Below are positions 59,371-64,000 of a stretch of DNA of 64,000 nucleotides, one piece after another. The notes beneath the pieces were generated by a model. The model worked only from the letters and a program-made list of their open reading frames with translations, was not told where the DNA came from and did not search any database. The stretch is taken from the NCBI GenBank assembly GCA_024398835.1, contig JAKSIK010000001.1, positions 120,314 to 184,313 of the forward strand, given 5' to 3'. This DNA is from Fibrobacter sp. (GTDB lineage Bacteria; Fibrobacterota; Fibrobacteria; Fibrobacterales; Fibrobacteraceae). The translations under genes were made by a program, and so were the position numbers. Numbering within the stretch: position 1 is the first letter of the stretch; each line of letters begins with the position of its first letter.

Positions 59371-60312
59371 ATGAAGAAGCTTATTGCGCCAATAGTTTTG
59401 TTTGTTCTCGCCTTGGGCGTAGTCCTTTATTTGACTCTCGACTTCTCTGGAAAGTCATCGTCTTTTGATGTTGAGTCGTATCTGCAACTGCGCTCTAAAA
59501 TTGATTCATTGCAAATAGCTTTGTTTGAGGCTCAAGGTAAGCCTGATGCTCAACTTGCCATTCGGGGTGAGCTGGAGGCTTCGTGGGAAACGTTGAATGC
59601 GTTGCGTGATATCCCGGCTCCCCAGAAAAGCGAGACTGCAATTGCGGGGTTGTCCAAGGGAACTTGGGCCTGGATTGCGGGTGGTGCGGCTGCGGTGTTC
59701 TTCTGCATCATTCTTTTGCTTCTTGCTTTGAAACAGCGTGAAATTGCCCTGACGCAAAAGATGGAAGCTGTGAAAGACGAAGGATCTCGTTTTAAGGAAC
59801 TCAAGAATGGTTTTGATGGCGATTCTACTCTTGCTCCTCATCCCCGCAAGCATTCCATCATCGATGAGGCTATGGAGTTTGCGGAAAAGGATAAGGCCAC
59901 TCCTACGACTGGGGAAGCTCCCAAGGTGGCTTTTGAAGATGAAAATGGCGTGCCAGAGAATAAAATTCTCACCACAGATTTGGATCGTCGCCCGCAGCTT
60001 CGTCCTACGGCTCGGGAACGGATTACCTCTGCTATTCAGTCTCTTTCCGATGTACTTCGCACGCCCAAGGGCCTTACCCGTGATAGAACTATGAAGCTTC
60101 GGGCGCAGAGCCACAATGCCACGGGAGACCCTACCTTGGGTGCAAGTCATCCGTTGGAAACCAGCCGCTTTGATCGGGAATTTACAGAGAAAACGAAAAT
60201 TCTTCAAATGTCTCGCCGCGGCTTTCCGGCCTCGGCCATTGCTTCGCAGTTGAAAGTTCCTCAAGAAAAAGTGGAAGAAATCATCCAGAACGCTCTGGAT
60301 TCGGGGAACTGA
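59371..60312 (+). CDS. Bitopic membrane protein with HTH-like C terminus, unknown function
   Basis: 313 residues. Two hydrophobic segments: IAPIVLFVLALGVVLYLTL at the N terminus and AWIAGGAAAVFFCIILLLLAL near 100-120, with a short coiled region between them. The remaining ~190 residues are polar and end with REFTEKTKILQMSRRGFPAS, then AIASQLKVPQEKVEEIIQNA, a helix-turn-helix like the end of DUF6115/DUF2802 proteins. DNA binding is not certain, since such motifs also mediate protein contact. The stop overlaps truA (TGATG). Confidence 0.6.
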   Translation: MKKLIAPIVLFVLALGVVLYLTLDFSGKSSSFDVESYLQLRSKIDSLQIALFEAQGKPDAQLAIRGELEASWETLNALRDIPAPQKSETAIAGLSKGTWAWIAGGAAAVFFCIILLLLALKQREIALTQKMEAVKDEGSRFKELKNGFDGDSTLAPHPRKHSIIDEAMEFAEKDKATPTTGEAPKVAFEDENGVPENKILTTDLDRRPQLRPTARERITSAIQSLSDVLRTPKGLTRDRTMKLRAQSHNATGDPTLGASHPLETSRFDREFTEKTKILQMSRRGFPASAIASQLKVPQEKVEEIIQNALDSGN

Positions 60313-61064
60313 TGCGCTACCGCTTTCGCTGCGAATATCTTGGCAGCGCTTTCTATGGTTGGCAGGTCCAGAATGAAGCTGGTCAAACTAAGTTTGTGAC
60401 AGTTCAATCTGCTTTAGAAGAAGCTTTTTCAATTGCTCTTCGTACTCCTATTCATATTACTGGTTCTGGCCGTACTGACACTGGTGTTCATGCTCGCGGG
60501 CAATGCGTTCATTTTGATTATGATGGCGAGTTGGATCCGGTAAAGACGGTCCATTCCATCAATGGTTTGACGAAACGTCTGATTCGTATTCGGGATTTGG
60601 AACCCTGTGCCGCGGATTTCAATGCCCGCTATGATGCTGTGCTGCGTTATTACCAGTATATGATTTTTACACGGCCTGTGGCACTTCTCCGTGATTTTGG
60701 CTGGGAATGTGGTTCTCTGAATCTGGACTTGGCTGCCATGGAACGCGAGGCTCAGTCGTTTTTAGGGGAGCATGATTTTGTCGATTTCTGCATACCTCGC
60801 AATGACGGAAAATCTACTCTTTGTACTTTGTATGAATTCCGTTTGGAACGATTGAATGATTGGAGTGTTGTATTTCACATAAAGGGAAATCGTTTCTTGC
60901 ATCGACAAGTTCGCGCTATGGTGGGGACTCTTTTTGATGTGGGTCGTGGCCGTTATCCCGAGGGAACAGTAAACCAGATTTTTGCTAAAAATTTTAAAGG
61001 CGAACGCACATGGGCGCCGCCTCAAGGTCTAGTCCTTCACAATGTGGAGTACAAGGATTATTAG
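60312..61064 (+). CDS. truA: tRNA pseudouridine synthase A
   Basis: 250 residues. TruA makes pseudouridine at positions 38-40 of tRNA anticodon arms. The catalytic Asp is in GSGRTDTGVHARGQCVHFD; YLGSAFYGWQVQ and the late FHIKGNRFLHRQVRAMVGTLFDVGRG are diagnostic. It begins within the stop of the upstream membrane-protein gene. Convergent with pdxJ. Confidence 0.95.
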   Translation: MRYRFRCEYLGSAFYGWQVQNEAGQTKFVTVQSALEEAFSIALRTPIHITGSGRTDTGVHARGQCVHFDYDGELDPVKTVHSINGLTKRLIRIRDLEPCAADFNARYDAVLRYYQYMIFTRPVALLRDFGWECGSLNLDLAAMEREAQSFLGEHDFVDFCIPRNDGKSTLCTLYEFRLERLNDWSVVFHIKGNRFLHRQVRAMVGTLFDVGRGRYPEGTVNQIFAKNFKGERTWAPPQGLVLHNVEYKDY

Positions 61065-61080
61065 AATCAATTAGCGATTT

Positions 61081-61806
61081 TTAGCGGATAGCTTCAATCA
61101 TTTCACGCACGGCGCGGTCCATGCCAACCATTACGGCGCGACCCACAATGCTGTGGCCCACATAGATTTCCTCAATGCCATCAATGGCCGCAATGGCTGC
61201 TATGTTTCGATAGTTGAGTCCGTGGCCGGCATTAACGCGAAGCCCGTACTTACGGGCGAGAACAGCCATGTCTTGAATGGCGGAAATTTCACGATTGACT
61301 TCCTGGATGCTTCCCAGGTCGCAGGCCATGGCGTATTTTCCGGTATTGAATTCCACAAAATCTGCTCCCACTTTCTTGGCGGCCTTCACCTGCTCCGTTT
61401 CGGGATCGATGAATAAGCAAACAGCGATGTCATTGCTTTTCAAAGTCATGACAATTTTCGCTATTTCATCCACTTTTGCTGCCACATTGAGGCCGCCTTC
61501 CGTGGTGATTTCCTGATGGTTCTCAGGGACAATCGTCACCATGTCCGGCTGTACATTGGTGGCGAACTGCACCATTTCTTGAGTGGCAGCCATTTTCAAA
61601 TTCAACTTGGTGGTGATGGTGCCGCGGAGTAAGCGCACATCTCTATCCTGAATGTGACGCTTGTCTTCACGAAGATGGACAGCGATGCTGTTGCAACCGG
61701 CGAGTTCAGCAATGAGGGCCGCGGTCACCGGATCCGGTTCGCGGATTTTGCGAGCTTCACGAATGGTGGCGATATGGTCAACGCTAATGCCGAGTTGAAC
61801 TGTCAT
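61081..61806 (-). CDS. pdxJ: Pyridoxine 5'-phosphate synthase
   Basis: 241 residues, a TIM barrel that joins 1-deoxyxylulose 5-phosphate with 3-amino-2-oxopropyl phosphate in the DXP-dependent vitamin B6 pathway. Diagnostic parts are LGISVDHIATIREAR near the start, AVHLREDKRHIQDRDVRLL, VTIVPENHQEITTEGGLNV, FIDPE, and GLRVNAGHGLNYRN with EIYVGHSIVGRAV near the end. AAGGAG precedes the ATG. It follows the polysaccharide deacetylase gene by 13 bp on the same strand. No pdxA is in the window. Confidence 0.95.
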   Translation of the reverse strand: MTVQLGISVDHIATIREARKIREPDPVTAALIAELAGCNSIAVHLREDKRHIQDRDVRLLRGTITTKLNLKMAATQEMVQFATNVQPDMVTIVPENHQEITTEGGLNVAAKVDEIAKIVMTLKSNDIAVCLFIDPETEQVKAAKKVGADFVEFNTGKYAMACDLGSIQEVNREISAIQDMAVLARKYGLRVNAGHGLNYRNIAAIAAIDGIEEIYVGHSIVGRAVMVGMDRAVREMIEAIR

Positions 61807-61819
61807 AACATCTCCTTGA

Positions 61820-62911
61820 TTAGAACGTCATAAATCTAGATAAATTGATGATGGTTGTTCCCTGCGCCGCAGCCTTTTCTTTCATGGATTTAACCTTGGC
61901 AAGGCTCTCCTCGTTAAGGGGGAGAATCATGGCTGCCATGCCATTTCGGGCTGCCCCACGCAGTTGCCGTTTGATGTAATCATCCAGTGCACTGTTGGAG
62001 GGGTTGTAGGGAGAAATCATCTTGCAGGTCATTCCCGTTTCGCTACATACATCGGGAACTTTGGACTTTTGGTTGGCAGAAAGGTCCACAAACCAGAGGT
62101 TGTTTTCTTTTGCTGGCCCAAAGACTGCTTGCAGCAATTGCTTGTGTTCTACGCCTTGTTCCGCAAATCGTGTGGCGATGCCTTTTGCAGACGGAACCAG
62201 CTGCTTTGCATCATTGATAATGGATTCAATCTGTTCGTCTGTATGGTGTGTACGGAGGGGGCGCATTTTTCTATGCCTAGAATCCAGGTTGGAGGATTCC
62301 ATCAAAAGCCAAAGCACAAGTTCTTTGTCCTTTACACGATCCAAATCAGGGAAGAAACTTTCCGCCATTCCAAAGGGCGTTACCAACAGGTCATAGGGGA
62401 AATCCAGGTTGTTTAGTGTTACAATCAGTTCGGGTGAAAGTTTGGTGACTTGGAAGGCGATGGTCAAGTAACTTGCGTTATCGCGAAATACGTTATCACT
62501 AATTTGGAATAGGAGCTGTAGTGTGTCGCCTTGTGGGGAAAGAGCGTCTACTTTTGCAGACTGATTCTCGTCATGGAGTTCCTCCATATAGAGAATTTGT
62601 CCACCATTTTTATTGACGAATCGTTGGGCCTGCAGCAGGTAGTAGATGATGGTGCGCCCTTTGCCCAAAGTCCACGCATCTCTTTTGGCTCTCTTCGAGA
62701 ATTTGGTTTGGACTACTTTCAAGTCCATTTTCATTTTTTCAATGAAGGGTGTGGTATCTTGCACCGCGGTCGTGTCTTCTGCAGCAGGAGAATCTCCTCC
62801 AAATTTTTGGGAGAGTGTGTCCACAAATCCCGTCTTCGGCAGAAAATAGCCAAGCAGAGCCACTACGCTCAGAACAATAAAGATGGCCAGGATGTGTTTC
62901 ACTTTATTCAT
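61820..62911 (-). CDS. Divergent polysaccharide deacetylase family protein
   Basis: 363 residues. A signal-anchor helix (ILAIFIVLSVVALLGYFLP) is followed by a Thr/Asp linker, a helical region and, in the second half, a divergent polysaccharide deacetylase (YibQ/DUF610) domain: FPYDLLVTPFGMAESF, KELVLWLLMESSNLD, ARNGMAAMILPLNEESLAKVKS. Most classical deacetylase metal residues are not visible, as in other members of this group, which may be inactive. Location: periplasmic, tethered to the inner membrane. A TATATTTT element lies 6 nt before its ATG. Confidence 0.72.
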   Translation of the reverse strand: MNKVKHILAIFIVLSVVALLGYFLPKTGFVDTLSQKFGGDSPAAEDTTAVQDTTPFIEKMKMDLKVVQTKFSKRAKRDAWTLGKGRTIIYYLLQAQRFVNKNGGQILYMEELHDENQSAKVDALSPQGDTLQLLFQISDNVFRDNASYLTIAFQVTKLSPELIVTLNNLDFPYDLLVTPFGMAESFFPDLDRVKDKELVLWLLMESSNLDSRHRKMRPLRTHHTDEQIESIINDAKQLVPSAKGIATRFAEQGVEHKQLLQAVFGPAKENNLWFVDLSANQKSKVPDVCSETGMTCKMISPYNPSNSALDDYIKRQLRGAARNGMAAMILPLNEESLAKVKSMKEKAAAQGTTIINLSRFMTF

Positions 62912-62917
62912 CGTTGT

Positions 62918-62925
62918 AAAATATA
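62918..62925 (-). promoter_or_regulatory. TATATTTT promoter-like element of the deacetylase-pdxJ unit
   Basis: TATATTTT on the minus strand, 6 nt before ATG 62911. It lies within the 28-bp gap between divergent start codons. Confidence 0.4.
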
Positions 62926-62927
62926 AC

Positions 62928-62934
62928 TACATTG
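62928..62934 (+). promoter_or_regulatory. TACATTG promoter-like element of miaA
   Basis: TACATTG on the plus strand, 5 nt before ATG 62940, only 2 bp from the opposing element. Any upstream promoter part must lie in the deacetylase gene. Confidence 0.35.
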
Positions 62935-62939
62935 TCGCT

Positions 62940-63833
62940 ATGCCAATCCTTTTTGCACTTGCAGGAGCCACTGGAATCGGGAAAACGGAACTTTCCCTTT
63001 CTCTCGCAGAGCGTCATAACGCAGAAATCATCAGCGTTGATTCTAGGCAAATCTATCAGGGCTTCTCTATCGGAACGGCACAGCCTGCTGCAAGTGAACT
63101 TGCTCGGGTAAAACATCATCTCGTGAATTTCTTGGAGCCAACGAAAACTTATTCCGCAGGTGCGTTCTGCAAGGATGTTAAAAAACTTCTTGCAGAAAAT
63201 CCAGAGCAAAACTACATCCTCGTCGGTGGCACGGGGCTTTATCTGCAGGCTTTGACTTTGGGCCTTCCCGAAATGCCTGCTATCGATAGTTCCATTCGTG
63301 AGGCTCTTGAAAAGCAGTATGCCGAAGAGGGGTACGAACATCTTCATCAAGAGGCCATGCTTGTCGACCCGGAAGCGACAACTCCCATTCCCGAAAATAA
63401 CGTCCATCGCATCATGCGGGTTCTTGAAGTGTGGAAGGCTACGGGTAAAAAGTTTTCAGAACTCCAGAAGCAGCGCATGGGCGGCATTGGGACGATCAAA
63501 GCCTACCATCTGCAACGATCTCGTGAAATTTTGTACAAACGAATAAACGAGCGCGTAGATCAAATGATGAAAAATGGCTGGTTGGATGAGAGCGCTCATT
63601 TGTCTAAAATAGTGCCTATGGACGCGCCGGCATGGCAAAGTCTGGGCTACCGTGAACTTCTTGATTCGCAAAATAATGGCGAAAATATTTTGTCTGTAAT
63701 TGATACGGTGAAGCAGAAAACACGCAACTATGCAAAGCGGCAATTGACTTGGTTCCGTTGGCAAATGGAATCTGAACCCGTAAATTTGGACGATCCTACG
63801 GATATCGCTGCTCATTTTCCCGAATTAAACTGA
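62940..63833 (+). CDS. miaA: tRNA dimethylallyltransferase
   Basis: 297 residues. MiaA transfers a dimethylallyl group to N6 of A37 in tRNAs that read UNN codons. The P-loop is AGATGIGKTELS, followed by IISVDSRQIYQGFSIGTAQP and ILVGGTGLYLQAL; the C-terminal KQKTRNYAKRQLTWFR and the preceding SLGYRELLD are diagnostic. ATG 62940 is the normal start; an ATG at 62883 in the same frame would add 19 unrelated residues. Confidence 0.95.
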   Translation: MPILFALAGATGIGKTELSLSLAERHNAEIISVDSRQIYQGFSIGTAQPAASELARVKHHLVNFLEPTKTYSAGAFCKDVKKLLAENPEQNYILVGGTGLYLQALTLGLPEMPAIDSSIREALEKQYAEEGYEHLHQEAMLVDPEATTPIPENNVHRIMRVLEVWKATGKKFSELQKQRMGGIGTIKAYHLQRSREILYKRINERVDQMMKNGWLDESAHLSKIVPMDAPAWQSLGYRELLDSQNNGENILSVIDTVKQKTRNYAKRQLTWFRWQMESEPVNLDDPTDIAAHFPELN

Positions 63834-64000
63834 AAAGAATGCGATTAATGGCGATTCCTAAAAAGCGAACGAAAAATTCGTGTTCATAGAATGTTGATAA
63901 ACTGGAATGTAGCTGAAAACAAGCGGTTTTTATCCAGTTTTTAGCAAAAAACAGCAAAAAAAATGAAAAAAGTTTGCCAATAGGCCTTGCAAAGTTTCCC
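63834..64000. other. A+T-rich end of window, no gene seen
   Basis: 167 bp after miaA, rich in A and T, with no frame, hairpin or RNA recognised. It may hold the promoter of a gene outside the window. Confidence 0.4.

Overview
The window looks like chromosome from a Fibrobacter-type bacterium (FCB group). The evidence is indirect but consistent: many lipoproteins whose acylated Cys is followed by an Asp/Ser-rich stretch, a T9SS-like C-terminal tail on the first gene, a short group-1 sigma factor without region 1.1, a complete outer-membrane biogenesis set (BamD, LptF, LptG), a CotH-family lipoprotein and an anaerobic ribonucleotide reductase operon. No phage, integrase, transposase or CRISPR array was seen. 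About 53 protein genes, one tRNA and one probable 6S RNA fill nearly all of it, often with stop/start overlaps.

Layout. 1-4.6 kb: the 3' end of a repeat-containing secreted protein, then azlC-azlD, a ModF-like ATPase and crcB. 4.6-12.6 kb: a CotH lipoprotein (minus), mrp-DUF971-rpoD, two TPR proteins and an RlpA-like lipoprotein whose signal peptide contains a dispersed repeat. 12.6-18.1 kb: a MATE transporter fused to a histidine-kinase-type ATPase domain, a one-module A-T-C NRPS-like protein, and a convergent DMT permease. 18.2-23.3 kb: a 64-codon gene, prmC-prfA, trmO, an RmlD-like reductase and a NUDIX hydrolase. 23.3-25.1 kb: a 23-bp tandem array, a 6S-like RNA, zapA, a ZapB-like coiled coil and a very short transcription unit. 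25.1-32.1 kb: lipoproteins, including a fusion of a type-1 periplasmic-binding domain with a legumain-like C13 peptidase, and an HExxH protease. 32.1-42.5 kb: envelope genes (bamD operon; lptF-lptG-diguanylate cyclase-SSS symporter), then a SIMPL protein and a flavin oxidoreductase. 43-46.3 kb: the class III ribonucleotide reductase operon, in which the glycyl-radical domain is a separate 48-residue gene. 46.3-55.2 kb: lipoproteins, tRNA-Val(GAC), a 1763-residue PKD/Ig-like lipoprotein, a prepilin peptidase and a small beta-barrel. 55.2-64 kb: a TIGR03960-type radical SAM protein, a degenerate GGDEF protein, truA, pdxJ, a divergent polysaccharide deacetylase and miaA.

The most striking items are the split NrdD with paired NrdR-like boxes, the MATE-ATPase/NRPS pair with an unusual adenylation pocket, the binding-protein/C13 peptidase fusion, a 6S RNA candidate beside zapA, and a palindromic repeat read as part of a signal peptide. 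A recurrent TATATT(T)G motif lies only a few bases before several start codons; it resembles the Bacteroidetes -7 element and implies very short leaders. All functional calls are from reading the sequence; no database search was run.
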